Of a DNA stretch of 64,000 bases, positions 37,289 through 45,418 are shown piece by piece. Position numbers and translations under genes: made by a program. The notes below the pieces were generated by a model, which worked only from the letters and a program-made list of their open reading frames with translations, did no database searches and was not told where the DNA came from. How positions within the stretch are numbered: position 1 is the stretch's first letter; each line of letters opens with the position of its first letter. Source of the stretch: Bacillus sp. ISL-51 (GTDB lineage Bacteria > Bacillota > Bacilli > Bacillales > Bacillaceae); the NCBI RefSeq assembly GCF_018613535.1, contig NZ_JAGGQB010000012.1, positions 1 through 64,000 of the forward strand, written 5' to 3'.

Positions 37289-37317
37289 ATCATAGAAAAG
37301 TCTTTCCGTGATGTCAA
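37289..37317 (-). promoter_or_regulatory. Sigma-A promoter of yoaDCB
   Basis: Minus-strand TTGACA (37317-37312), 17-nt spacer and TATGAT (37294-37289). It is 44 nt upstream of the riboswitch P1 helix. Confidence 0.78.
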
Positions 37318-37393
37318 TACTTTTTTTCTGAATTGACGTTCAATTTCGAAATGTTATAATGCTTACAATATACATAAAGAGGAGAAATGGGCT

Positions 37394-39466
37394 ATGAATT
37401 CTTTTGCCGAACAACCAAACGGGGTCTTTAAATCGGTATGCTCGTTAGACTGTCCGGACCAATGCGGCTTGCTTGTTACAAAAAAAGACGGCAAGATCGT
37501 CAAAATACAGGGCGATCCCGATCACCCGGTCACTTCAGGAAGTATTTGCAATAAAGTCAGAAACATGGCCGAACGCATTTATGATGACAAGCGCTTATCC
37601 ACTCCGTTAAAGCGTGCCGGTGCGAAAGGGGAAGCTGTGTTTGAGCCTATTTCTTGGGACGAGGCCATCAGCACCATCAGCACAAACTGGAAAGAGCTGA
37701 TTACAAAAGAAGGAGCAGAAAGCATTCTTCCATACAGCTTTTACGGCAATATGGGAAAACTTGCGGCAGAAGGAATGGACCGCCGCTTTTTCCATCGTCT
37801 CGGCGCAAGCAATCTGGAACGAACCATTTGCAGCAAAGCCGGATCTGAAGGCTATAACTACACGATGGGAGCCGGCACAGGAACAGACCCCGAGGAAACC
37901 ATTCATGCTAAGCTGTTTATATTTTGGGGAATCAATGCCGTCAGTACGAATATGCATCAGGTGACAATTGCTCAAAAAGCCCGTAAAAATGGGGCGAAAA
38001 TTGTTGTCATTGACGTTCATAAGAACCAAACGGGACGCCTTGCCGATTGGTTTATTCCTATTCGTCCCGGCACAGATGCCGCGCTCGCTCTCGGTATGAT
38101 GCATGTTTTATTTAAAGAAAACATGCATGACGAAGCATTTCTTTCTGAATACACCGCAGGCAGTGAAGAATTGAAAGAACACGTCAAACAGTATGATCCG
38201 GACACAGTCGCTTTGATTACAGGCGTCAAGGCGGACGATATCCGCCGGCTTGCGAGAATGTACGGAGAAACCTCCCCTTCCCTGATCAGAATCGGAAACG
38301 GCATCCAGCATCATGATAATGGCGGAATGATCGTCCGCACCGTTTCCTGTCTGCCGGCTGTTACCGGGCAATGGCTGCACGCCGGAGGGGGCGCGATCAA
38401 GCATAACAGTGCGGTATTAGGCTATAACAGAAAGGCGCTGCAGCGTCCAGGCTTGCTTCAGGGCCGCACACCGCGATCGTTTAATATGAACAGGCTTGGG
38501 AGAGTTCTTTTAGATACAGATCCTTCCGTACGCTCTCTGTTTATTTACGGAACAAATCCCGCAGTGGTCGCGCCGGAAGCGAATAAGGTCAGAAAAGGCC
38601 TGCTGCGTGAGGATTTATTTGTAGTCGTTCATGATCTGTTTTTAACAGAGACGGCTAAATATGCGGATATTGTTCTTCCCGCTGCATCCGCTTTTGAGAA
38701 TACAGATTTCTATACTTCTTACTGGCATCATTTTATTCAGCTTCAAAAGCCGGTTATAGAACGATACGGAGACAGCAAATCAAATACGGAAGTGTTTCGT
38801 TTATTGGCTGAGGCAATGGGCTTTACCGAACAAGAACTGCAGGATTCTGATGAGGAGTTAATCAGACAGGCATTAGACTTTCCTGATAATCCGTATATCG
38901 AGGATATTACTTACGATTCGCTCTCTAATCAATCCTTTATGAGAGCCAGTCGAAAAAAACCGCTCTTCCCGGGTAAGCTCCCGACACCGAGCGGAAAAAT
39001 TGAATTATATTCTGAAAAAATGAAGCAAGATGGCTTTCCGGCCCTGCCGACGCATATTCCGCTGCACAAAGATGGCAAAGATGAAGATTTTCCGTTTTTG
39101 TTTGTGCCTGGGCCGAATCATAATTTCTTAAATTCGACATTCTCGAATAACGAAAAACACGTAAAACTTGAAAAAGCGCCGAAGATTTTTATCCATAGTG
39201 AGGATGCCGCTTCACGGGGTATCGAAGACGGGGAAACCGTCCGGATTTGGAATAATCGAGGCGAATGTGAATTGACAGCTTCTGTCGGAGAACAAGTCCT
39301 CCCCGGCGTAATTGTCAGCCAAGGGCTTTGGGCTGACATGAATGATAAAAAACAGCTGGTCAATTCGCTGACCCCCGACCGATTATCTGATATGGGCGGA
39401 GGCGCTGTCTTTTTCTCAGGGAAGGTACAAGTGGAGAAGCTCGGTGATAAAAACCGCCCGGATTAA
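37394..39466 (+). CDS. yoaE: Molybdopterin oxidoreductase (formate-dehydrogenase-like)
   Basis: 690 residues of the DMSO-reductase superfamily. The N-terminal 4Fe-4S motif is Cx3Cx3C...C (CSLDCPDQCG, then SICNK), followed by molybdopterin domains (NAVSTNMHQ, FIYGTNPAVVAPE) and the C-terminal cofactor-binding beta domain (PFLFVPGPNHNFLNSTFSN, VRIWNNRGECELTA). There is no Tat signal, so it should be cytoplasmic. AAGAGGAG lies 9-10 nt before the ATG. The substrate is unknown. It is divergent from yoaDCB and may stand alone. A weak dyad (AACCGCC/GGCGGC) overlaps its stop. Confidence 0.9.
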   Translation: MNSFAEQPNGVFKSVCSLDCPDQCGLLVTKKDGKIVKIQGDPDHPVTSGSICNKVRNMAERIYDDKRLSTPLKRAGAKGEAVFEPISWDEAISTISTNWKELITKEGAESILPYSFYGNMGKLAAEGMDRRFFHRLGASNLERTICSKAGSEGYNYTMGAGTGTDPEETIHAKLFIFWGINAVSTNMHQVTIAQKARKNGAKIVVIDVHKNQTGRLADWFIPIRPGTDAALALGMMHVLFKENMHDEAFLSEYTAGSEELKEHVKQYDPDTVALITGVKADDIRRLARMYGETSPSLIRIGNGIQHHDNGGMIVRTVSCLPAVTGQWLHAGGGAIKHNSAVLGYNRKALQRPGLLQGRTPRSFNMNRLGRVLLDTDPSVRSLFIYGTNPAVVAPEANKVRKGLLREDLFVVVHDLFLTETAKYADIVLPAASAFENTDFYTSYWHHFIQLQKPVIERYGDSKSNTEVFRLLAEAMGFTEQELQDSDEELIRQALDFPDNPYIEDITYDSLSNQSFMRASRKKPLFPGKLPTPSGKIELYSEKMKQDGFPALPTHIPLHKDGKDEDFPFLFVPGPNHNFLNSTFSNNEKHVKLEKAPKIFIHSEDAASRGIEDGETVRIWNNRGECELTASVGEQVLPGVIVSQGLWADMNDKKQLVNSLTPDRLSDMGGGAVFFSGKVQVEKLGDKNRPD

Positions 39467-39564
39467 ATTCCCGGCGGCTTTGTTATGTATGAAACCTTTT
39501 ATCCGTTCTATTGTAAGAAGAAGCAAAACATTTCGTGCCTGACACCGCTTAAACCCCTCATATC

Positions 39565-39687
39565 TTAAGGAGCGGAAAGCATTGCGGAATCCCCGCTGAC
39601 AAAACGAATCGGTTCTCCGTCAAAGTTACAAAGACGTCTGTTATAACACCGGCCGTCAGCATATAGAATGCTTTTTGTTCTACTCAT
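39565..39687 (-). CDS. Small protein of 40 residues overlapping the preceding stop
   Basis: Reading MSRTKSILYADGRCYNRRLC and ending FVSGDSAMLSAP. GAAGGA lies about 9 nt before the ATG, and the ATG overlaps the TAG stop of the upstream 71-residue gene (ATGAGTAG), an arrangement typical of translational coupling. The sequence is not low-complexity and keeps two Cys. No family is recognised; the overlap and ribosome site are the main support. Confidence 0.5.
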   Translation of the reverse strand: MSRTKSILYADGRCYNRRLCNFDGEPIRFVSGDSAMLSAP

Positions 39688-39895
39688 ATTTGTCATCCTT
39701 CGACAATAAATGCCGGATTTCTTTTTCACTTATCGGAAGATCCCGCTCTTTTGATTTCAGATAAAACCCTTTTGAATATAACCGCTTTACTTCCCCGTAT
39801 GTCAGCTCGTTTCGAATCAGAGCCATTACTTGTTTATCTCTCTTATGGTCTTTATTGAACCAATCGTAATGTTCTGACCAGTTAAATGTTTGCAT
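39680..39895 (-). CDS. Small conserved-type hypothetical protein (71 residues)
   Basis: Begins MQTFNWSEHYDWFNKDHKRD; basic and acidic residues mixed, predicted mostly helical, no membrane segment. ATG 39895 has GGAAGGTG 7 nt upstream; an in-frame start 48 nt earlier has no site. The NELTYGEVKRLYSKGF and LPISEKEIRHLL segments look like a folded small protein. I do not recognise the family. It is followed with an overlap by a 40-residue frame. Confidence 0.65.
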   Translation of the reverse strand: MQTFNWSEHYDWFNKDHKRDKQVMALIRNELTYGEVKRLYSKGFYLKSKERDLPISEKEIRHLLSKDDKYE

Positions 39896-40051
39896 CGTAA
39901 ACACCTTCCTTTTCTGTTCTGGCCGCAATTTACGGGGCTTCAATTTACATAGACAAAAAAATCATTTTAAAATCAACTAGACAAGCATCCCTGTCGAAAA
40001 ATATCATTTCAGCATATCTTGTATTAATCCTCGCAAGGGAGGTGAGACAAT

Positions 40052-40168
40052 ATGGGATACTCAGGTATGGGATACTCAGGTATGGGAGGCGGTTATAATA
40101 ACTCCTTTGTATTAATTGTGGTGCTGTTCATCCTATTAATCATCGTTGGTGCAGCATTCTTAGGCTAG
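40052..40168 (+). CDS. YjcZ-family sporulation-type small membrane protein
   Basis: 38 residues: a Gly/Tyr/Ser-rich N-terminus ([18 protein letters not shown]) and one hydrophobic helix ([20 protein letters not shown]). This is the signature of the YjcZ/YhzE small proteins that are numerous in Bacillus and often spore-associated. GGGAGGTG lies 7 nt before the ATG. The first ten codons are an exact 15-nt tandem duplication. It is followed by a strong terminator. Confidence 0.85.
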   Translation: MGYSGMGYSGMGGGYNNSFVLIVVLFILLIIVGAAFLG

Positions 40169-40217
40169 TATGACCTCCCCTCACCGCCATATCAGCAGTA
40201 CTTCCTTGTTCGGATAG

Positions 40218-40247
40218 ACGCCATAAGAAACTTTTATGGCGTTTTTT
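40218..40247 (+). terminator. Terminator after the YjcZ-type gene
   Basis: ACGCCATAA (40218-40226) and TTATGGCGT (40233-40241) with a T-run to 40247. Confidence 0.88.
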
Positions 40248-40371
40248 CATGTTGATCGCTGTTTTGCTAAGTTCAACTGCTATCTTTCTTTTACCTAAAA
40301 GAATACTTTCATTTTCACTTTAATCTCTCATGTACCACTTATGTAGCCCCCTTCTTTTGCGGGGGTGTTTT

Positions 40372-40563
40372 TTATGTTTTATGTCCGCCTGTTAAACCTG
40401 TTCTAATACAATGCATTCCCTCAGGTGTATACGATATAGCTCGTAAAATAGCCTTTGAGCCGTATTTGTTTCTTATTTTATCCATACTTCCTGATCCTTT
40501 TTCAAACAGACTGAGCTGCTGATTAACATCCTCTTCAATATTCGCTAGTGCAGAACTTATCAA
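40372..40563 (-). pseudogene. C-terminal remnant of a UvrX/UmuC-type Y-family DNA polymerase
   Basis: About 60 codons: NIEEDVNQQLSLFEKGSG, MDKIRNKYGSKAILRAISYT and a C-terminal GGHKT. This combination (LSLF, DKIRxKYG, RAxSYT, GGH) is the extreme C-terminus of UvrX/YqjW-like lesion-bypass polymerases. The catalytic palm, fingers and little-finger domains are missing and no upstream continuation is visible in any frame. Such genes often travel with prophages and plasmids. Confidence 0.72.
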
Positions 40564-40662
40564 ACAGCAACAAGCGATATCTATAAATATCCATTTTTTT
40601 GATCCGATTCCTAAAGTGACGCTTCGCCCCGCTTTTTCCTGATTTGAAATCCAGGCAGTGAT

Positions 40663-41733
40663 TTAGCCATTACATTTCTTGGTTTCTTTTCGTATAACCG
40701 GAGCTACTTCTGTAGCCAATCGTTCTATGTTTTCTGCAACTTTTTTAAATGGCATACCGCCTATGTCTATTTGCGCAATGAACCGCTGGTGACCAAACAG
40801 CTCGTATTGGTGCATGATTTTTTCGATGATCTGTTGCGAGCTTCCGACAAAAAGGGCAGTTTCATTACTAGATGCCCGTTCAAAATCCGCTCTTGTTAAA
40901 GGCACAGTAATCCCATGATAACAATTGAGGTGATACCAATAATTTGAATGATACGGATAAAATTCTTCTATTGCCTGCTGATTAGTTTTTGAAATAAATG
41001 CGTGTCCGGTAACTGCAACCTTCAAATTTTCCTGTGAATGGCCGTTTTGAGAAGCTGATTCTCGGTATCGGTCAACAAGCGGCTTATATAAGCTTGGATC
41101 ACCGCCAAGAATGGCTAATGCTAAGCCAGTCCCTAAGTTTCCGGCTCGTTCTGCACTTTCCAGAGTCCCTGAAACACCTAACCATACCGGAATTTTTTGC
41201 TGAACAGGACGGGGAGAAATTTCTGCATCCTTCAATGATGGACGATAGCGCCCATTCCAGCTAACCAATTCCTTCGTATTCAGCTTTAGAAAAAGCTTGA
41301 TATGTTCTTCAAACAATTCTTCATAATCATTTACATCATATCCGAAAAGCGGAAATGAATCTAAAAAAGCCCCGCGTCCCGCAATGATTTCAGCCCGCCC
41401 ATTTGATATAAGATCAAGTGTTGCAAAATCCTCGAATAAACGAACAGGGTCTACGGTGGATAATACAGTCGTAGCACTTGTCAGCTTAATGTTTTGGGTG
41501 ATTTGTGAAATGGCTGATAAGATGACCGGCGGTGAGGACACTGCGTAATCTAAACGATGATGCTCGCCTACACCAAACACATCCAGACCTGCTTCGTCAG
41601 CCATTTTTGCAGCCTTGATAATTTCTTCTATCCTTTGCTTTACGCTGATTGTTTTCCCTGTTAGAGGATCTGGGTATAAATCTGCTAATGAATAAATTCC
41701 AATTTCCATACTATTATCATTTTCAGCACTCAA
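40663..41733 (-). CDS. Luciferase-like (LLM) flavin-dependent oxidoreductase
   Basis: About 356 residues with the bacterial-luciferase TIM-barrel pattern: DVFGVGEHHRLDYAVSSPPV, LTSATTVLSTVDPVR, DLISNGRAEIIAGRG and SFPLFGYD. The family uses reduced FMN or F420; these 'group 1' members are monooxygenase-like with unknown substrates. TTG 41733 is chosen because GGGGGAG lies 6-7 nt upstream; an ATG at 41775 and the internal ATG before EIGIYSLADL are alternatives. It is divergent from the lactate-monooxygenase-like gene, both probably accessory. The 41734-42146 interval holds no other recognisable element. Confidence 0.8.
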   Translation of the reverse strand: MSAENDNSMEIGIYSLADLYPDPLTGKTISVKQRIEEIIKAAKMADEAGLDVFGVGEHHRLDYAVSSPPVILSAISQITQNIKLTSATTVLSTVDPVRLFEDFATLDLISNGRAEIIAGRGAFLDSFPLFGYDVNDYEELFEEHIKLFLKLNTKELVSWNGRYRPSLKDAEISPRPVQQKIPVWLGVSGTLESAERAGNLGTGLALAILGGDPSLYKPLVDRYRESASQNGHSQENLKVAVTGHAFISKTNQQAIEEFYPYHSNYWYHLNCYHGITVPLTRADFERASSNETALFVGSSQQIIEKIMHQYELFGHQRFIAQIDIGGMPFKKVAENIERLATEVAPVIRKETKKCNG

Positions 41734-42146
41734 GTTTCTCTCCCCCTGCAATGATGTAAAAAGCTTTTGTTTCATCCTATTCAACCCTTCAAAAAAAGGA
41801 ATTAATCCTGAAACTTTCCCTGTCTGCCCGTGTTTCCGATTACGTCATGATAGCAATTCATTGGATTTCAGCTTCATGGTTACAGCTGAAACCGAAGCAT
41901 AAAAAGATTCCATATCGAAACAAAGTATGTTTTTACGTGGAAACTGTGAGTAATCAATCATTGTAAACAGCTCTTATGTTATTCATTTCTTGGCTGCAGC
42001 AGATTTTTATATACAGCATAAGAATGCATATCTTCCGACTTTTCCACCCTCTCCATCTGCATAAAGAATTTGTTTTTTTAAACAGCATGAACAAAGACTA
42101 GGCGAGTTTCATATCATAGCAAAAAATGTGTGGGGGGGTTTGATGA

Positions 42147-43316
42147 ATGAATAATGAGCGAATGTATGCCCGATTCAATTCGCGGGACAGGCAAGTTTCT
42201 TCTCCAGCTCAGCGGCTCCCCGTCTCACATGATGAATGGGAGTACAGGGCGCGTCAGATTTTGCCTGATGGCCCATTTGGTTATATCTCAGGCGGCGCAG
42301 GCACAGAAGATACAATGCGCTCAAACAGGGAAGCATTTTTTGAATGGAACATCCGCCCCCGCAAACTCAGAGATGTATCGACACGGGATTTAACCGTATC
42401 CCTATTTGATCAAACGTTCCCTGCCCCCTTTCTTCTGGCTCCGATCGGTGTACAGGAGATTGCTCATCCCGATGCTGATTTAGGGTCGGCGAAAGCTGCT
42501 GCTGAATCAGGAATTCCATTTATATTAAGCACACACTCATCTTATTCAATCGAAGACGTTGCGGCTGTTTTAGGGGATACCCCGCGCTGGTTTCAGCTGT
42601 ATTGGCCAAAGGACCGGGATATTATGGTCAGTTTCGTGCAGCGGGCAGAAAAAGCGGGGTATTCAGCCATCGTTGTCACCCTTGATCTCCCGGAACAAGG
42701 GTGGAGGGAGAGAGATATACGCAACGGCTACTCTCCGTCTAAAGCAGGTTTAGGAACAGCCAATTTTATGTCAGATCCTGTCTTTCGTTCTAAGCTGCGG
42801 CAATCTCCCGAAATAGACATGCAAGCTGCTATTGCTTTTTTCTTAGATATTTTTAATGAACCGACTTTAACCTGGAATGACCTTGCTTACTTACGAAAAC
42901 ATACAAACCTCCCAATCCTGCTAAAAGGAATTCTCGATCCTAGGGATGCTGAATTGGCCTTACAATATGGCGCTAATGGCATTATCGTTTCCAATCATGG
43001 CGGAAGGCAGCTGAACGGGGAAATTGCTTCGCTCAAGGCTTTGCCAAAGATATCTGAAGCAGTTCAGGGGCGTATGCCCATCCTTTTGGACAGCGGAATC
43101 CGGGGCGGCAGCGATATCATTAAAGCACTCGCCCTTGGGGCATCGGCGGTTTTTTTAGGCCGCACCTATATATATGGATTAGCTGTTGCGGGCGCTGCGG
43201 GCGTAAAACAGGTCATAAGCAATTTTATAAAGGATATTGATATAAGCATGACCAATGCCGGGGTCAAGTCCATTGCAGACATCGATCGTTCTCTGCTTCA
43301 GCATGTTTCCGAATAA
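42147..43316 (+). CDS. FMN-dependent 2-hydroxyacid oxidase (lactate 2-monooxygenase-like)
   Basis: 389 residues, alpha-hydroxyacid oxidase fold. The N-terminal FGYISGGAGTEDT contact, LAPIG, the substrate Tyr in FQLYWPKD and the catalytic His/Arg in SNHGGRQL with the GSDIIKALALGA phosphate site are present. Such enzymes oxidise L-lactate or related 2-hydroxyacids with FMN. It is longer at the N-terminus than lactate oxidase, as in lactate 2-monooxygenase. The start at 42147 follows a G-rich ribosome site (seven G). A 74-residue gene follows after 24 nt. Confidence 0.86.
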   Translation: MNNERMYARFNSRDRQVSSPAQRLPVSHDEWEYRARQILPDGPFGYISGGAGTEDTMRSNREAFFEWNIRPRKLRDVSTRDLTVSLFDQTFPAPFLLAPIGVQEIAHPDADLGSAKAAAESGIPFILSTHSSYSIEDVAAVLGDTPRWFQLYWPKDRDIMVSFVQRAEKAGYSAIVVTLDLPEQGWRERDIRNGYSPSKAGLGTANFMSDPVFRSKLRQSPEIDMQAAIAFFLDIFNEPTLTWNDLAYLRKHTNLPILLKGILDPRDAELALQYGANGIIVSNHGGRQLNGEIASLKALPKISEAVQGRMPILLDSGIRGGSDIIKALALGASAVFLGRTYIYGLAVAGAAGVKQVISNFIKDIDISMTNAGVKSIADIDRSLLQHVSE

Positions 43317-43340
43317 CTTTACATTGGGAGGAAAAAGAAG

Positions 43341-43565
43341 ATGATGTATTGGCATCCGCAGGTTTTCTACAACTATTCAAGTCAGCCGGACTTCATGAAT
43401 AGAAATAAAATAGAACAGCTGTACCGGATCATGGAACAGCAATTGGCGGCAACGAATGAGATCTTAACGACTGTTCAGAGACATGATCAATTATTGACAA
43501 TGCTTTACTCACGTCAATTCGGCGCTTATCCGCCCAGCTATGGAGGAAAGGGAGACAATCAATAA
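43341..43565 (+). CDS. Small hypothetical protein (74 residues)
   Basis: MMYWHPQVFYNYSSQPDFMN, then a central amphipathic helix (IEQLYRIMEQQLAATNEILTTV) and a Tyr/Gly/Pro-rich tail (FGAYPPSYGGKGDNQ). Composition resembles small spore-coat-associated proteins of Bacillus, which is only a resemblance. GGGAGG lies 11 nt before the first ATG and 14 nt before the second. It is 24 nt downstream of the oxidase gene and probably read with it. Confidence 0.65.
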   Translation: MMYWHPQVFYNYSSQPDFMNRNKIEQLYRIMEQQLAATNEILTTVQRHDQLLTMLYSRQFGAYPPSYGGKGDNQ

Positions 43566-43599
43566 AATGGTGCTCTCCTCTCTTTTCAAAACATGTTAA

Positions 43600-43740
43600 G
43601 ATGGCGGAAACCAAGAGTTTTCAAAAAAATGCAAAACCAATGCGGCTGTGATCTTTGGTTTCAGTCTGATTATTCTGGCAGCATCTTTCATATTTTTTGG
43701 CGTCACCGGATTTCTCCAAAATATTCGGTGTTACATATAA
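43600..43740 (+). pseudogene. Membrane-helix fragment without a start
   Basis: The frame reads KTNAAVIFGFSLIILAASFI and FFGVTGFLQNIRCYI to a stop at 43738-43740: one strong transmembrane helix. There is no ATG and no ribosome site before the only near-cognate start (GTG 43648). Probably the tail of a lost membrane gene. Confidence 0.3.
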
Positions 43741-43864
43741 ATCAAATACTTTTTCTAAATATTCGCTAATAGATTTTAACTATTTATTCCTTTACAATTA
43801 GATAGTCATGCGATAACCCCATTCTAATTTCAACAGTTTACGTCAAAATATGATGATTTTTCTC

Positions 43865-43894
43865 TTGCAATACTCCCCCCCGTCATGCTATATT
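43865..43894 (+). promoter_or_regulatory. Promoter of the BsrF small RNA
   Basis: TTGCAA (43865-43870), 18-nt spacer and TATATT (43889-43894). It places transcription start near 43901. In B. subtilis this promoter is activated by CodY; a clear CodY box could not be assigned by eye. Confidence 0.6.
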
Positions 43895-43900
43895 GATATA

Positions 43901-44017
43901 GCGATGAGCTGAATTGTGTAAGCCGATGCACATGCCCTCTGCGGCGCACACGAATGTGGCGTGTGGTGTATCGCCTCAATACGCAAAAGACGTTTGCTTC
44001 GGCAAACGTCTTTTTTT
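43901..44017 (+). ncRNA. bsrF: Small RNA BsrF
   Basis: About 117 nt between a sigma-A-like promoter and a perfect terminator (AAGACGTTTGC, TTCG loop, GCAAACGTC, seven T). GCGAT near the 5' end pairs with ATCGC before the terminator, and CACATGCC pairs with GGCGTGTG inside. No ribosome site or open frame is present. BsrF (SR2) of B. subtilis is a roughly 112-nt CodY-activated RNA encoded beside csaA, and has also been detected in B. amyloliquefaciens; position, size and convergent csaA match. Its target is unknown. The terminator is also usable by csaA on the other strand. Confidence 0.78.
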
Positions 44018-44018
44018 A

Positions 44019-44351
44019 TTAGCCGATTTTTGTTCCGTTCGGCACAGTTTGTTCGGGCGCCAGCAGCACGACGTCTCCTCTTTCCGGGATGCCGCCGAGG
44101 ACAAGGACTTCTGACTTAAATCCGGCTATGCGCCGCGGCGGGAAATTAACGATGGCGGTGACTTGTTTGCCGGTCAAATTACTCGGCTCATACCGTTTCG
44201 TAATTTGGGCGCTGGATTGCTTCATACCGATTCCTTCGCCAAAATCTATTGTCATCTTAATAGCCGGCACTTTCGCTTCCGGAAACGTCTCCGCTTTTAC
44301 GACGGTTCCTATTCTGAGATCAAGTTTGATAAAATCTTCAATGACTGCCAT
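44019..44351 (-). CDS. csaA: tRNA-binding/chaperone-like protein CsaA
   Basis: 110 residues, a single OB-fold of the Arc1/EMAP-II-like tRNA-binding type: FIKLDLRIGTVVKAETFPEA, SSAQITKRYEP, VNFPPRRIAGFKSEVLVLGG. CsaA is reported to bind unfolded preproteins and SecA and to form dimers. ATG 44351 gives the family length and has AAAGGAG 8 nt upstream; the frame open further upstream adds no family sequence. It is convergent with BsrF. Confidence 0.95.
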   Translation of the reverse strand: MAVIEDFIKLDLRIGTVVKAETFPEAKVPAIKMTIDFGEGIGMKQSSAQITKRYEPSNLTGKQVTAIVNFPPRRIAGFKSEVLVLGGIPERGDVVLLAPEQTVPNGTKIG

Positions 44352-44420
44352 ATCGAAAAACTCCTTTTTTTCTATCATGATACAGAAAAAAGACACTCTT
44401 CGTTTAACCGAACTTCAGGT

Positions 44421-45137
44421 TTATTTATCCGTATAAAAGGTATTTCTATACGCGCGCGGTGTCATTCCCTTGTTTTTTACAAACCATCTTGTAAAGGAAG
44501 ACAGGTTTTGAAAACCGACTTCCTGACTTATGTCTGTCAGCGGGTCTTTTGTATCAGTAAGGAATTGTTCCGCCTTCTTCAGTCTCAGCCCGGTAATATA
44601 CGTTTGCGGGGTTTTTCCCGTCTGTCTTTTGAACCAGCCCGCATAATAGGCAGGATGGTAATGCTCAATAGCGGCAAGCTCCTTAACCGACAGAGGTTTT
44701 GATAGATTGCGGTGAATATAAGCGATCGAATCATACGTTTGGCTCCGCATTTTTTCAGCGATATATTGAACAAGCAGATTCAGCGAATGAGCCGATTGCT
44801 GCTTCGCTTCTTCTGTCAGCAAATACCGAATGGATGTCCAAAAAGGATCAAGATCGGCGGTAATACCTGTTTCAAGTGTTCGTCCCTCTGTTTTGATGAG
44901 ATGTGCCGGAATATCTAGAACGAGGCATTCATTTCTTCCGATCGAACGAAACCGGTGTTCGCATTCAGGCGGTATATACAGCAGCTGATCAGGTTTTAAC
45001 TTAACCTCCCGCTCTTCTGTCTCAAGGTCAAGATCACCTTCAAGCGGAAAAAGAAATTGACAATATGTATGAGCATGAGAATGATAAAGGTGTGAATATG
45101 TGCGCCGTTCGCAAATAATGGTTTGTAATTGATCCAT
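44421..45137 (-). CDS. yobQ: AraC-family transcriptional regulator
   Basis: 238 residues: an N-terminal cupin sensing domain (HSHAHTYCQFLFPLEGDLDL, LLYIPPECEHRFRS) and a C-terminal pair of helix-turn-helix motifs (LSVKELAAIEHYHPAYYAGW and DISQEVGFQNLSSFTRWF, with MTPRAYR). The cupin histidines suggest a small-molecule or metal ligand. Position upstream of csaA agrees with B. subtilis yobQ. Target genes are not evident. The 45138-45418 interval shows nothing I recognise. Confidence 0.87.
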   Translation of the reverse strand: MDQLQTIICERRTYSHLYHSHAHTYCQFLFPLEGDLDLETEEREVKLKPDQLLYIPPECEHRFRSIGRNECLVLDIPAHLIKTEGRTLETGITADLDPFWTSIRYLLTEEAKQQSAHSLNLLVQYIAEKMRSQTYDSIAYIHRNLSKPLSVKELAAIEHYHPAYYAGWFKRQTGKTPQTYITGLRLKKAEQFLTDTKDPLTDISQEVGFQNLSSFTRWFVKNKGMTPRAYRNTFYTDK

Positions 45138-45418
45138 TTGCCCCCTCCTCCCGTTTCATCAGTTTGATTCGGTCATAGTGTTTTGAAATTGCGGTGATCC
45201 TAAATCCTTTTTTTAATCATAAATAAAATATTCACATTAGTTGGTAATATTTTAGTTTACATAATATATTTATTGTTAACATCTTTACAGGAACCGCCAT
45301 CTCTTCATATAACATGGTTAAACCTGTCACGCTAGCTCTGTGTTAATCCCTCGAAGACCATTAACATGATGTAAAGAGGTATCGTTAGGAAAATGCGGAT
45401 TAAACTTGATTTTTCAGC

